In this document: positions 47,964-59,811 of the stretch, piece by piece
How the letters are laid out: every line of letters begins with the position of its first letter
Position numbering within the stretch: the stretch's first letter is position 1
Assembly (NCBI GenBank): GCA_021292105.1
Contig: CM037864.1
Span: 40,786,514 to 40,850,513 of the forward strand
Source: Anadara kagoshimensis
Lineage: Eukaryota > Mollusca > Bivalvia > Arcoida > Arcidae
Reading direction: 5' to 3'
DNA: 64,000 bases
Position numbers and translations under genes: made by a program
The notes under the pieces: model-generated
Database searches by the model: none
The model's input: the letters and a program-made list of their open reading frames with translations, nothing else
Told to the model about the DNA's origin: nothing

Positions 47964-48687
47964 TTTTTAAAATTGAAGTTCCAATATTAAAAACTGTTGA
48001 AATTTTTGTAAAGTACTTATTATCTATCCCTGCCTTTCATTAACCTGAGTTGGTTTGCTCATTTTACTGGGAGTTATGGCCCTTTGACTAAGAGTGCCTA
48101 CTGGTGATGGGCACTATTGCTGAGTTGGCTTGTTAAAGATGCAATGGTTACTTTTCAGGATGCAATTAAAGTTATTTCTAGGTAGGACCACCAGAAAGAA
48201 CATTTTCATACATAGACATTTAATCAGATAAAAATCAATATCTCAAAAAAAATTATCTTGCACAAAAATTAATCTTCTCATCTCCTGAGAATATCCAATA
48301 CAATAACAGTTGACAAAACTACTGACCAATCAAATCTTAACTAACAGCAGACAATTTGGTTTTCTCCCCAAGAGATTTTCGCTAATATTAATTGGTCTGC
48401 ACTTGGACATTTCTTTATCTAATTATCCAATCAAATGTCTGGATATCAAAATTAATTTCCACAGCATTTTCTTGTAAACATTTTATCCAGAAAATGTGTA
48501 TGTTACACAAACCAGAACAACAAAACTCAAAATAACAAGATATCTTAATTCAATTTCACTTGAAACAGAAAACAGCATGACATGAAACGAAACAAATTGA
48601 AGCTATAAATGTTGCACGTTAAAAAAACCCTCATAGACTTACAGAGCACAAAGTAATCTTTTATCAAAAAGTGAATACTTTTCAATA
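47964..48687. other. Unassigned AT-rich sequence
   Basis: TGGGAGTTATGGCCC at 48068-48082 is a mollusc-repeat-like word; nothing else recognised. Confidence 0.5.
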
Positions 48688-48912
48688 CAGTAAATCCTTG
48701 ACATAAGGACCACCAAATAGTACCTAAGAAATATGAATTGCGCAATCAGGTAGTTGTGATATGGAGGTAATCATTTGTTTAAAATTTGAAGCAATGGGAA
48801 CTTAAAATACCTGTCTTAATGCACAGGTGACCCTTTAATAGAGGTTCTCCAAAACAACGGGTCTTAATGGACATGTGGCCTAGAAAGGTGGCTGCTATTG
48901 TAGGTTTTACTG
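48688..48912. mobile_element. MITE-2-like element
   Basis: Left end CAGTAAATCCTTGACATAAG with GGACCACC; right end GGTGGCTGCTATTGTAGGTT and TTACTG. TA precedes it at 48686-48687, but the right flank is TTA, so the TA duplication is imperfect. Confidence 0.65.
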
Positions 48913-49598
48913 TTATTCTAGAAAAAATAATGTCTGAATGTTGATTTTAAAAACATTCAGAAACAAATCAACAGCAATCAAATTGGAGACTCAAATGTTT
49001 TGTATTCAATGGAGTTGAAGAATGAAAACTTAAAGTACAAAATGTTTGGTACAAATCAAATTTCAGAGCCAAAGATGTATCACCCAGTTAAATTTATTAA
49101 ATCTGAAAATTGGCTTCATTTTTTTCACTTAGATGATTATAATGAATTTAGGCTCAAATGATGAATGATGATTGTTGAAGAATGAAAATTATCCATCTTA
49201 AAATTCCAAATTATTTAAAGTACTTGTCAAAACAATTAGATTTAAACTGCTGCAGTGTATGGAAATGTGCTGTGTCTAATAACAGCAAAATATGGCATAC
49301 CGTAATATACGACTCGTTCTGTTTTAAAATCAATAGAATATTTACGAGATTATGTGCATTATAGAACTCGTTAATTACAGCATATATTGAATAAAATTAT
49401 ATTACAGAACATTGATTTCTTACTCAGTCAGACCCTAGTGGCTTAAATGTCATTAGAAAAGGCATTGAATAAAATTATAGAGAATTCATTTTTTACTAAG
49501 GCCATGGCCTGAATGCCACAAAACAAACTGAATTTGATTTTAAACTTGGATCCTGAATGCCACTAATTGATGGTTATGGTGTTTTTCACCACAGTCAG
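48913..49598. other. Unassigned AT-rich sequence
   Basis: AAAATTATANAGAATTCATT-like and TTATATTACAGAACATTG-like lines show a weak doublet at 49385-49490. No gene. Confidence 0.45.
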
Positions 49599-49794
49599 TT
49601 GACGTATCGCCGGCCATGCCCACAATGTTCCGACACTGGCCGCCATCACGGTACCAAAGCAGTGTCACGACGTTCTAGTGTCAGTGACATCATTAAACCA
49701 CACAATTCAGGCAGAGTTTTCATTCTTTTTGCATGTCATTCAAGCATGTTGACCCTGTGTCAGAACATAGTGGGCATGGCCGGCGATCCGTCAA
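49599..49794. mobile_element. MITE-4, copy 1 (196 bp, 38-bp inverted ends)
   Basis: Left end TTGACGTATCGCCGGCCATG; the right end is the complement of TTGACGGATCGCCGGCCATG; both continue into CCCACWATGTTCYGACAC. A decayed copy lies at 60022-60228. Confidence 0.88.
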
Positions 49795-50597
49795 TTCTTT
49801 TTTGGTGGCCAAGTGATCTAAATTGAGCACTTATAATCACAGTGCCTCTCACCGCCTTGGTTTGCGTTCCCATTTGGCAGCTCCTTGTGAGAGAAAGTTT
49901 ATCAGTTTGCTTGCTGAAAATCTGCAGTTGTCTCGCGAACCTCGGCCATTCAAAAACTTACCACCTTGATATAACTTATAAAGAAAATTGACTGGGAAAG
50001 AAAAAACAACATTACTCAACTTCCATTTCCGAATGAAAATGCAAAACAACAAAACTCTTGATTATAATTCAGCAGCTCACAGAGCTATGGTTGATGCCTT
50101 TAAAGTATTTAAACATATCATTTCTTTTATTTATGGAATCGTGCAATATATATTTATCTAAATAGAATCTTAATTTCTCCCAAGTGCAATACAGAATATA
50201 ATCAAAAACTTTAAAAACGTAATGTTTTCAATTTACTGCAGAATGATGCATTCATCACTGTAAATTCTGATGTTAAGTATGATAAATGAGTTTTATATTT
50301 CAGTATTTAGTGATAAAATGCAACATCTCTGAGTAGTAACAAATTTGGTAAACAGTTTAGATGCAAGATTCTGAGCATCAAAACAAACATTTAAATATTT
50401 TATACACATGTATTATTATATGCACACATAAATGTTATAGCTGTTGGTTTTTAAATAAATTTATTTTTTATGCATTTCATAGGATTTGTTTACAACTTTG
50501 TTTAAAGTAATAGCATGAATAAAGTAAGGGAGTTTTATGGCTTCAAACTCAAAAGAAATAATGTCTCCACACAAATGTTACGTGACATCACAGGTAA
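49795..50597. other. Unassigned AT-rich sequence
   Basis: 49845-49960 (CCTCTCACCGCCTTGGTTTG, then GAGAGAAAGTTTATCAGTTTGC) is a decayed plus-strand SINE-D fragment. The remainder is unassigned. Confidence 0.5.
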
Positions 50598-50692
50598 CAG
50601 TTGAACCATATATGCATCATATCAATAATAAAAGCCACTAAACCACCTTTTTATGCTCTTTTTGGTGGTTTCTAATACAGGTTTGACTGTTT
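50598..50692. mobile_element. Small MITE-2-like element
   Basis: AACAGTTGAACCATATATGC at the left and AATACAGGTTTGACTGTT at the right are inverted; CCACTAAACCACC mirrors GGTGGTTTC inside. Confidence 0.6.
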
Positions 50693-51198
50693 AAAAAATA
50701 TATATATATATACCTTTTGTCTTTGTTGTCATGGCAATAATCAGCCACCATTCTTCTGAATATATCTGCCATATATGCCACAAAAAAGTCTTAAATTCCA
50801 ACTTGATCTTGATTCTTATTTTGCAATATTTAGTTTTAAGGATATGTCATGTCTCAATAACCTTTCAATGGATAAAAAGGACTCAATCACTGATTAAAAG
50901 GAATTTTCAACACTTGCTTATCAAATGACATAAAAATACCTGTAAAACTTTTTAGTTATACCTAATAGGGCATTAATTAATTTAAATGAGGTTGAAATAA
51001 GCTGCTGAAATTTCAAAGGTCTTTATTTGTATCATATAAACATATCCAAGAGGTTTAAATCTTTATTTATTTTTTTCTATTTAAGAAGTTTTTTATCTGG
51101 TCTATGATGATTTAAAGAATACCAGCATTAAAGTACATTTACAGTTATTGCTGTAAGCTATCAGAATTTCTAATTTTTAAAAACTTCCCGGTAAGTAC

Positions 51199-51650
51199 TA
51201 TAGTGTATAAAACTAGTTCAAAACAGGTATTTTGGTAAAATATCTTTTTGATTTCAAATTAAATATTAAAACCCAATATATCATTTTACATGAAATTTTT
51301 TGCCACATCAAGTGGTGTAATTTCAGAATTTTTGATGGAAAAACAAAAAAGTTGTTTAAGTATTCATTACTAATTTCAAATGCATGCCTCTTTGGAGATT
51401 TGTGTAGAGGGTAGAAGTTTTCAGTAATTATTGAATATTACCTGACCCATTATGCAGATTAAGATTGGGTTCATGACCTTTATAAATAGATGAAAACATG
51501 TAGACTTACATTTCAAACCTGTTCAGAAACACTAATTGTTCTATTATATGTGGATTACATATAAAAACTCCTTTTTTATTTATACCTAGATAAGAAAAAA
51601 GATATTTTACCAAAATACCTGTTTTAAACTTGTTTTCTACACTTAAATAT
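51199..51650. mobile_element. Inverted-repeat element, about 50-bp arms
   Basis: AAAACAGGTATTTTGGTAAA followed by ATATCTTTTT (left) is inverted near 51597-51630 (AAAAGATATTTTACCAAAAT, ACCTGTTTTAAAC). The outer parts match less well, so the true termini are uncertain. Confidence 0.65.
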
Positions 51651-51791
51651 ACACATTATATAGTTTTCTTCAGTATTAGTACATATGATAAGTACTAATG
51701 AGCTTAAACTAGTATATATGTCTATTCAACTCAATGTTGCCCTGAAACAATAAATTGTTTCTAGGGGAAAATTTGATGCCATTTTACAGCA

Positions 51792-52245
51792 GATTTGAGT
51801 TGAGTAATGGTGTTTAACATCCCAGTCAAGAATATTTCAACATCAGAGTTGAGTTGAGTAATGGTGTTTAACATCCCAGTCAAGAATATTTCAACATCAG
51901 AGTTGAGTTGAGTAATGGTGTTTAACATCCCAGTCAGGAATATTTCACTTACATCAAGATGTTGCCAGCTATAGGCGAAGGTGCAGAAATTTTGCCTGTG
52001 TATTGCACTTATGGCATTATACAGCAGGGATCTTTAGCGTGCCAAGCCCACCATGACACAGGACTTTGTTTATTTTAAGTTTTCATCCGAAAAAATTGTG
52101 ACTTTTATTTCGTAATGCCGAGTGCTTGGCGAAAGAACAGTCACTGCCAACTTTCAAGTCTTCGGTCAGACTCAGCCGTTAATCAAACCCACGACCTCGA
52201 ACTTACGGAGCGAGCACTCCACCAACTGAACTAATGAAATGGTTC
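51792..52245 (-). mobile_element. SINE-A with triplicated tail
   Basis: The 3' end segment (GAGTTGAGTAATGGTGTTTA to AATATTTCAACATCAGA, about 54 bp) is present three times (starts near 51792, 51845 and 51899) before the body continues once to the head (ACCAACTGAACTAATG). B-box complement is TTAATCAAACCC. Confidence 0.9.
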
Positions 52246-52555
52246 AGTTTACATTAGAGCCACTCTTTATGTGGGACTTGATTAAATGCCTTCTTTCATG
52301 GAAACATAAATGATAATCAATGTAGCAGCCAATATGGCTGCTCAATACAAATGACATGCTTTTATGATGCACACAATGTTATCTTGGTAATTATGTATAT
52401 ACCTAGTTTAGTAAAATTATCTTCAACATGCAGACATATAGACAGAGCCTTACCAAAATATATTCTGTTTCTATAAGAATGAATGTTAAAAATTACAAAC
52501 ATGTGTCAAATGTATTACATGAAGGATAAATGCTTTTCTCTCAATTTCAAAATAC

Positions 52556-52697
52556 AGCAGAACCAACTTAAAGCAAAACAATATAGCTGCTGAAAATTGG
52601 AAATAGACAGGTATTCAATTTACACACAGCAGAACCAACTTAAAGCAAAACAATATAGCTTCTGAAAATTGGGAAGACAGGTATTTAACTAATTACA
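52556..52697. repeat. 71-bp tandem duplication
   Basis: CAGCAGAACCAACTTAAAGC, then AAAACAATATAGCTKCTGAA, occurs at 52556 and 52627. Confidence 0.9.
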
Positions 52698-53445
52698 CAG
52701 GTTAACACAACAAATTTAATTTTCAGGTCTTAAAAATTGGTCCAGCTTAGACCTGCAAGTTTGTTGTTCATAAGTTCCAATGTACAAAAAGGTAGGTGGA
52801 CTGCAACATGAATTTGAATTGTCATTTACTGTTGGTCAATGTCCAATCATGTCTCAAGGCTATTTTGAAAATATAGATTCCTCAAAGTATCTTTGTTTTA
52901 TTGTTGTGACAGTAAAAGTGTGACATGAAAAGGAATTGATTCTAGCAATGTCTTTCTTAGTGATAACCTAACTTTGAGAAGGAACTTTAGTATCATTTGT
53001 GACAATGTAACAGGAAAATGAATCTAAAGCTCAAGAGTATGTTAAACCACAAATCTAAAACATCTAAAGCAGAAACTCAGAAACTGAATCATAGTTATTA
53101 ATTTTTTACTGGCTCATTATCAGATGTACTACACTACCGTCAGTAAAACTAGGTTCTTAACTTTGTACCACCAAACCAAATGTCCATAAAATCTTTTGAA
53201 ATCAAAACGCAAAGTAAAAACTTTTTCCCTTTGTAGATAATTATTTATTTTTTTACTGATAAGATGCTATACCAGAATATAGGTACCAGTATATTATTTT
53301 TTTGAAGTGAGAGTGTTGAAAGTTAAAAGACATAATATTGCTTATATAAACATCCCAATAAATACCTGCCACTTACTTGTGCTAACATTTATATTGTAAT
53401 CTCTCATCAACATCTGATGAAGCTGTATTACTTGAGGTCATACAA
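52698..53445. other. Unassigned AT-rich sequence
   Basis: No repeat family, inverted repeat or exon recognised. Confidence 0.5.
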
Positions 53446-53448
53446 GAA

Positions 53449-53669
53449 AATCTAGACTGGATACTGGGGGTGGTCCCAAATATGGACTTTGGCTACTTTT
53501 GGAGATAAAATCTAGAGTATTTATACATTTTGTTAACTTGGTAATTACTTGATGTTTTACTGGAATATCTAGGATGGGTACTAGGTGTGGACCAAAAATA
53601 TGGAACTGGGCTATTTTTGGAAATAAAATCTAAGAGTATTTATACATTTTGTTAACTTGGTAATTTTTC
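53449..53669. repeat. Tandem duplication, about 115-bp unit
   Basis: Both units carry GGRTACTRGGKGTGG, AATATGGA, TTTTTGGARATAAAATCTA, and GTATTTATACATTTTGTTAA followed by CTTGGTAATT. Confidence 0.9.
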
Positions 53670-53689
53670 TAAGTTCAATTATTATCATA

Positions 53690-53870
53690 CACAAACATAC
53701 CAGTCATAATATTCAAATCACAATCCAAAAAAACAAAGTTAAAACTTTGAAAACTGGCAAATTTACTTAAACACATGAACTTTCACCAGGGAAGTGAGGC
53801 CAGTGAGTAAGCACCTCAACTTTGGACACAGAAACATCACACCCACCAACAATACAGATATATATTACAG
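53690..53870 (-). repeat. Dispersed D-repeat, minus-strand copy
   Basis: The complement shows GGTGCTTACTCACTGGCCTC, ACTTCCCTGGTGAAAGTTCA, then GATTGTGATTTGAATATTATG, matching the order at 61840. Confidence 0.7.
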
Positions 53871-53914
53871 GTTTTGATTCAGGATAATATATGCAAATTG
53901 ATTTGGCTTTCTGG

Positions 53915-54160
53915 CCAAGATCCCAATACAGGTTACGGTTTTCCAATATGCCCTAATAGTATGGCAAAACAATCACTTCTCGGGTAAAAACGTTCTGTCC
54001 AAATCCCAATGCAGGCCAAGGTTTCCCAATTTGCCATAATAGTATGGCAAAACAATTGCTTCTACGGTAGAAATTTTCTGTCCAAAATCCTAATACAGGC
54101 CAAGGTTTCCCAATATGCCACAATAGTATGGAAATACAATGGACTCTCAGGTAAAACCAC
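53915..54160. repeat. 83-bp tandem repeat, three units
   Basis: Units start near 53915, 53998 and 54083 and share CAATRCAGGCCAAGGTTTCC, CAATATGCC and AATAGTATGGCAAAACAAT. Frames on both strands at 53953-54239 are repeat translations. Confidence 0.92.
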
Positions 54161-54569
54161 ACTTATCTGGCATTCTATGTGTTGGCAGATAGATAAACAT
54201 ATTGTTACTGAGATCTTTAAGTTATCATTTCTTTGTTAAGTTTTACATAGACTAAACATTTTGATTATCCAAATAAAAATCCTGAAAAAATGGTAACTCT
54301 TAATAGGTATATAGAACAAGATTATTGTTATACCTAGAAAGCCTTCTCATAAATACAGTTGACTTTGGCTGGGGACAATAAAAACTACTTTGTAATAAGC
54401 AAATTCTTAGTTACAAGTCCCATTATGAAATGTTTATCTCCCTTTGTTAATGGGTATTTTACAATTTTTTCTGACTCCTTTTAGAGTTTTGTAGTTTGTT
54501 TTTGTGAACACTCTTCCTAACTTTCATTATCATGATTGATTTTTTAGCATGACATCCAAACAAAGAATG

Positions 54570-54769
54570 ACCACCTTGGTGTCTCAGTGAATGGAAGGTC
54601 TTGGGTTCCAACCCCTGCTGGATTAAAAATATTGCATCTCAACATGGCACCTGATATGTAGAGGACAGAGTATCAACTGGTTTACCTGATGTCATTATAA
54701 TGTGACTGAGAAAGTGGTATGCTTGTCTACGGCATACTGAATCAATGAGCTAGCACCTTCAAGTTGCAA
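54570..54769 (+). mobile_element. SINE-B-related degenerate copy
   Basis: A tRNA-like start (CACCTTGGTGTCTCAGTGAA, GGTTCCAACCCC) and body words AATGTGACTGAGAAAGTGGT and CTACGGCATACTGAATCAAT match the full SINE-B that follows immediately at 54770. Confidence 0.7.
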
Positions 54770-55161
54770 GAGTGGCAAGATGGCCTAATGGATAAGAAGT
54801 CAGTCTACAAATCCAGGGTCTCTCACCAATGTGAGTTCGAACCCTGCTCAGATCACGTTGGAAAGAGAATTTTCCTTGCAGTTGGCCTTTAGTGGCTCAC
54901 CAGTGGCATCAGTAAAATGTGACTGGGGGAGTGGTATGATTGTCTGCGGCATACTGACTCTGTGAGCTAGCATGTTAAAGTTGCCCGGAGTACGCACTAG
55001 TTAGGCAGACCATAAAACACACTTGTACTTTACATACATGCAAAAACTTGTTCATAGATTAATCCATATAGATTAATAAAATTGTTCTTGTTGTGAATAG
55101 CTGAAAAACTGCTGATGCGACATTAATTAACATTCAACCAACCAACCAACCAACCAACCAA
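54770..55161 (+). mobile_element. SINE-B, full length
   Basis: A box TGGCCTAATGG (54781-54791) and B box GTTCGAACCC (54835-54844) are intact. The body has GTCTGCGGCATACTGACTC and a 3' region GAATAGCTGAAAAACTGCTG, then a (CCAA)n tail at 55137-55161. The partial flank match TTCAAGT (54758 and 55164) may be its target duplication. Confidence 0.9.
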
Positions 55162-55347
55162 CCTTCAAGTCACACTGTTTGTAAACCAGAACAAGACAGA
55201 TCACAAAACATGCTTGTACATCTCACACATACAGATTAATCTTCAAGAGATTAAGAAACTTGTTATGGGCTTTCACTGTTTGACTATGTACCGATATAAT
55301 TTTCTTCTTTGTTTTGCAACATTTATCTGTGACATTGTGGATGAGTG

Positions 55348-55572
55348 TATAGTGTGTCAAGTTTAACCTGGTCATTTGACCTATTATTTGAATATTAGAT
55401 CGGGCTTATAGGCTTGATTTAACTAAAGACCATAAATCATTACCATAAACACTTAGTACACAATATTTCTTATCGCCTACCCTTATATACCAACTTTATA
55501 TACTGTACCTAAATTACACAATGAATATCCCAATAAAAGGTCAAACGGCCAGGTCAAACTTGACCCACTATG
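55348..55572. mobile_element. MITE-1, copy 3
   Basis: TATAGTGTGTCAAGTTTAAC at the left is inverted as TCAAACTTGACCCACTATG at the right. The interior GGTCATTTGACCT / AGGTCAAACGGCC matches copies at 606 and 9074. Confidence 0.75.
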
Positions 55573-55698
55573 TTAGCCTGGTAAAGCATACTTTTTTACA
55601 ATACAGATCAGAAACATATGAACAAACTCACACATAAAACAAAGCATGTACATAATGGAAAACTGACAAGTAAACGAACTGACTAGTCACAATAACAA

Positions 55699-55699
<1 letters not shown>

Positions 55700-55737
<38 letters not shown>
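55700..55737. repeat. Poly-A tract (about 38 bp)
   Basis: Uninterrupted A run. The 104-codon minus frame at 55997-55683 ends in its poly-phenylalanine translation. Confidence 0.97.
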
Positions 55738-55739
<2 letters not shown>

Positions 55740-56310
55740 AGGGTAAATCAATAAGTACCCCCAATAACTATGTTGGGGACGACTTGAATATTCACATTTA
55801 TAGTTGCATTTGGAATACCATGTAGCTTTCAAACACAGAATGAAAATGATATTTTTTTGAAAAAAAAAGAAAATGTTTTTCTTTAGAAAATTATGGTTGA
55901 ATTTTATCAAGCTTTTTAGAGCTATACAGGATAAAAATGAACGTATATTAACAAAAGATTGGGTTTTTTCTACAAAAACTATTATGGATTGCACCAAGCT
56001 TTCTAGATATTTACACTAAAATCAACTTTCAGTTTTGTGTAGGAATAAGGTTACAGAGGACAAGATTTGAAGTACATGTATATTTAAATCCACTATAAGC
56101 CGGAAACCTCTTTTAGATATCTGAACCGTGGCAAATTCTCTGAGAATCTAATAATAAAATACCTGCTTTATTCAATTAAGAATCAATAACTATTTGCTAA
56201 AAATCAATATGTTATGCAGATTAAACCCTGAAAAGAAAAGGAATTATGTGATACCCTATCTGGTGTATTTCCTTAAAAAACAATGGCTGCACCAGCAAAT
56301 GGAATTCTGA
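55738..56310. other. Unassigned AT-rich sequence
   Basis: Nothing recognised. Confidence 0.5.
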
Positions 56311-56314
56311 TTTT

Positions 56315-56452
56315 ACAAAAACATAATCTGTCTCAATATATATTGATATATATATTATTCCAAATTTCCCTTTTTTATCATGAAAATATAATCTGTCACT
56401 GGGTTTAAATTGATCTGTCACTTGGCTCAAATCACAACAACGTAATCCATTT

Positions 56453-56504
<52 letters not shown>

Positions 56505-56595
56505 ATCAGCATCTCATATTTTTAAAAATTTGTATTATTCAAAATTTGCATTTTATCATGAGAACATAATCTATCACCAAGTTTACATTGATGAG
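56315..56595. repeat. Tandem duplication with an expanded (TA)n run
   Basis: Two units share ATATATTGAT, TATTATTCCAAATTT or TATTATTCAAAATTT, TTTTATCATGA and ACATAATCTRTCAC. The second unit has a (TA)n microsatellite of about 45 bp (56453-56500) where the first has a short one. Confidence 0.85.
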
Positions 56596-57119
56596 TATCA
56601 CTGAATTAAAAATTCATATTATTGAAAGTGTGTAAAATCGTCTTTGTATTTGTTATCAGTTTTCCTGAAAACTGGTTGTTTTCCTTTTTTTTTTTTTTAA
56701 CAAAAATCAATAATAGAATTTGGAATATAAAAGTTAGATCTAGTAAATTACAAAAGAGACAATTTTCTTCTGAAATTATCATACTGATGACATTTTAAGA
56801 CTTAAAAAAATGATTACAGCTTTAACAGCGATTTTTACACCAAGATTACTGAAATACATCTGTACCTAAACAATGTAGAAATTAGGTTGATTTTTTTTTT
56901 ATTGATTTTTTTTTTTTAAATTCCAGATCTAACTATGGATCTGGAACATTTTGACATTTCCTTCCTCAGGAACTCTGAAGTGCCTTATGGCTAGTGATTA
57001 TGCTACATCTTGTATCATAATAATTTTAAAAGGACTTTGATTTACTATTGTTATGTATAACTTACTGTATTTCAGTTTAGATGTTAAACATTTACAGTTA
57101 AATTGTTTTCACTTACATC
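56596..57119. other. Unassigned, several T runs
   Basis: T runs at 56685-56698, 56891-56900 and 56907-56916; no other structure seen. Confidence 0.5.
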
Positions 57120-57454
57120 AGAGTATTCGTCTTCAAGATGGTGGAGAAAAACAGAGTATTCAGGAAACCAACAACCTTCTGCAATTGAACTGACAAACTT
57201 TTCCACACTAGGATCTGTTTCCAAGTGAGATTCGAACCTAGGTGGTGAGAGGTGCCGAGATGAACCTAGGTGGTGAGAGGTGGTGAGATTCGAACCTAGG
57301 TGGTGAGATTCGAACCTAGGTGGTGAGATTCGAACCTAGGTGGTGAGAGGTGCCGAGATGAACCTTGGTGGTGAGAGGTGCCGAGATGAACCTAGGTGGT
57401 GAGAGGTGCCGAGATCCATGAGTGTGTTTAAAACTATTTTGCCGCTGAGGCCCC
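57120..57454 (-). mobile_element. SINE-D, copy with amplified B-box region
   Basis: Body: AAGATGGTGGAGAAAAACAG, AACTGACAAACTTTTCCACA. Head at the right edge: complement of GAGGCCCC and CATGGATCTCGGCACC. Between them the B-box segment has been tandemly copied (see 57226-57416), making this copy about 150 bp longer than the others. Confidence 0.88.
57226..57416. repeat. Tandem array of the SINE-D B-box segment
   Basis: Two interleaved units: GAGATTCGAACCTAGGTGGT (four copies) and GAGGTGCCGAGATGAACCT with AGGTGGT (three copies). The first contains GATTCGAACC, the complement of a consensus-like B box. Confidence 0.92.
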
Positions 57455-58012
57455 AGATGCTAAAGTGTTTTTCAATATCATAATTTACATCTTTACAAAT
57501 TTGGCAATCTATTGACTTTTAAAATTTGGGTGTTTGGGGATTGCTTCTCCTAAATATGAATATTCTTTATTGATCAAAGCTTGATGCATCATCATAAAAT
57601 TGCCTGTTGTGAGAGTAGACATTTTATTCAAAGAACTAGTGCTTACAATGCAAATCACATCTTCGATTAACCCAAGAGGTCTTAAAAACCGATCTCAAAT
57701 CCAGTTATATCATTCTGTATTAAATTTTACTGCAGCTCATGTTAAAACTTTTTATTCCCAATATCACAATATTTCTTTAAAGCATATTATTCTATAGACA
57801 TAAATTTCTATAACTCTCAGACAATGTGGCTGGATTCCCTCAACAGGGATAAATGTGACAGACCTAAATCATTAAATATGGATCAACTTTGACAAGTCAG
57901 TTGTTTTATTACAACTATGTTAGCTGGTTATAGGTGTTTTATGTCACATCAGCAATTTTTAGCTTTCAGAAATGTGAAAGTCTTTTTTTTTAAATCTTAT
58001 TATGGTTTACTT
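57455..58012. other. Unassigned; SINE-B tail trace near 57930
   Basis: TTATGTCACATCAGCAATTT at 57938-57957 resembles the complement of the SINE-B 3' end. The 65-codon frame at 57600-57797 is unremarkable. Confidence 0.5.
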
Positions 58013-58271
58013 TGGTAGACAAGGCAGAGTGGTACTGTCACTGGGTTTCGAGGTCAAGGGTTGTGTGTTCGAACCTCACTCAGGACTTGGAACTTTTCTG
58101 AGATGATTTTCATCTCCTGCCCATACTAGAGCTGTAAAAAAGTTGTTACTCAGTAGTCTTTCTGATGAGACTCAAAACCGAGGTCACGTATCTTGGTTAA
58201 TGCTAAAAACCCCTCTGTAGAGTTTGAAAAAGAGTGGATTACCTGTGACCACTACCGAAGATGCTTACAAT
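58013..58271 (+). mobile_element. SINE-C, copy 2, interrupted by MITE-5
   Basis: Head AAGGCAGAGTGGTACTGTCA with B box GTTCGAACCTC (58067-58077), then GAGATGATTTTCATCTCCTG and AGAGTTTGAAAAAGAGTGG. The sequence breaks after GATGCTTACAAT and resumes at 58615 with ATTAGAAGCAAATGAAACAG, matching the uninterrupted copy at 27334-27597. Confidence 0.9.
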
Positions 58272-58614
58272 GAGATACATTTGGCGGGAAACAGTATCAG
58301 GACCGCATCTTGTGTGCAGGACAGTAAATTACCACACACTGTTCACATTTCTATGTTGATTACGTCACCGATAACACCATTTACGTCACAATGTCTTCGG
58401 TTTTCCGGGAAGCATATTTCTTAAAAATTCATGCGTAAACAGTAAAAATATATTTAGATCTTATAATTTAAGATTAAAATGATAAGATCTAGATACATCT
58501 TTTGATTGGTGTTATCAGTGACGTAATCAACAATGAAATGTGAACAGTCTGTGGCAATTCGCTGCCCTGCAGACGCAAAGCGGTCCTGATACTGTTTCCC
58601 GCCATATGTATCTC
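58272..58614. mobile_element. MITE-5, 343 bp with inverted ends of about 110 bp
   Basis: Left end GAGATACATTTGGCGGGAAA and CAGTATCAGGACCGC; right end inverted (GCGGTCCTGATACTG, TTTCCCGCCATATGTATCTC). The arms continue inward to TTGATTACGTCACCGATAAC / GTTATCAGTGACGTAATCAA. It sits inside SINE-C; at most an AT dinucleotide is duplicated. Confidence 0.9.
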
Positions 58615-58734
58615 ATTAGAAGCAAATGAAACAGACAGAGCAACATAAACCTAAACCTTATCAATTCATGGATTTGTGAAATTGTGTCTGATTATGTTGG
58701 AATAAAGAGTGCAAGTGGAGTAATGATTTATTGG

Positions 58735-58766
58735 TTTTTTTTTTTTTTTTTTTTTTGTTTTTTTTT
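58735..58766. repeat. Poly-T tract
   Basis: About 30 bp of T with one G. Confidence 0.95.
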
Positions 58767-59811
58767 GAGACAAGTTGTAGCCTAAACCACTTTTATCTAC
58801 GTGAAAAATAGCAATCATTCATGAAAACTTTTCAGTACTGAGTAAGATGTGTTTGGGAAACACTTTGACCTAACAGGTATGTAAAGAAGGTCATAGTTCA
58901 AGGTCATCAGGTCAAAATATGGGCACAGTGATGGTAAGGTCTTGCCAAAAATTTGTACACACATCAAAATATGACAGTTTTTATGAAGTCACATAGGGTA
59001 TATGAGATCAGACTGAAATTCTAGCTTGCCAACATTTACATAATTTTTCAATTTTGACAGACCCAGTGGACTAGCAAAAATATGGACCGCTAATATTAAC
59101 AAACAGACAGACAGGCTAAAATAAAAATTAATTTATGGATTTTAAACTCTAGGACCTAGACTATTGTTTATTAATGCAGTATAAATATGCTTAATTGATG
59201 TCCGGCTTGGGGTCAATGTTCTTGTTGACGAAATGAGTCACTAAATGTTCAACAATGTCATACATAAACCAACTTCTTCAACATGCATTTAAAAACCATA
59301 TTTCTTGCAGTGCATAAAGATAAGTTAGCATGCACCAGGAATAAAATGTTCAAATCATGTATTTTCATTTATTATTGTTTACCGAGATACCAAACACATC
59401 AGTTTTGACATTAAGATACAAGATTTACAACTCTGATACATCTTTTAATGGGCGTAAAGTCCATTATATATGCCATCCCAATAAACACAAGTCTGATTTA
59501 ATAGTCCTCCTCGCTGCAGTTTAATGCATTATCTCTCGTAAAACAAAATAGTAATTTCTATTTTACACCTTTCAGGAAGTTGTCTGCGTTGGTGTCTTTT
59601 ATATAGAACAAGAGATATGGTTTACTGAATGACTATGTTATGTCCTAGACAACACGTTTTATGGCCATTTTCATTGTTCAGTTTCGTCATACAAAGTGAA
59701 GATGATGGTGATAAGTATCCAGCAATTAATCTTTATGCAGGGCTTTTCAAACAACAAAGTAATTGTAACAAGATATCTACATGTAGCCATATGTCCCCCA
59801 CAGTGGAAAAG
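58767..59811. other. Unassigned; possible dispersed repeat at 58850-59110
   Basis: GGTCATAGTTCAAGGTCATC with AGGTCAAA, and the end ACAAACAGACAGACAGGC, are phrases common in mollusc intergenic repeats. No gene seen. Confidence 0.4.

Noticed and set aside
55683-55997. 104-codon minus-strand frame
   Set aside because: Ends in poly-phenylalanine from a poly-A tract.
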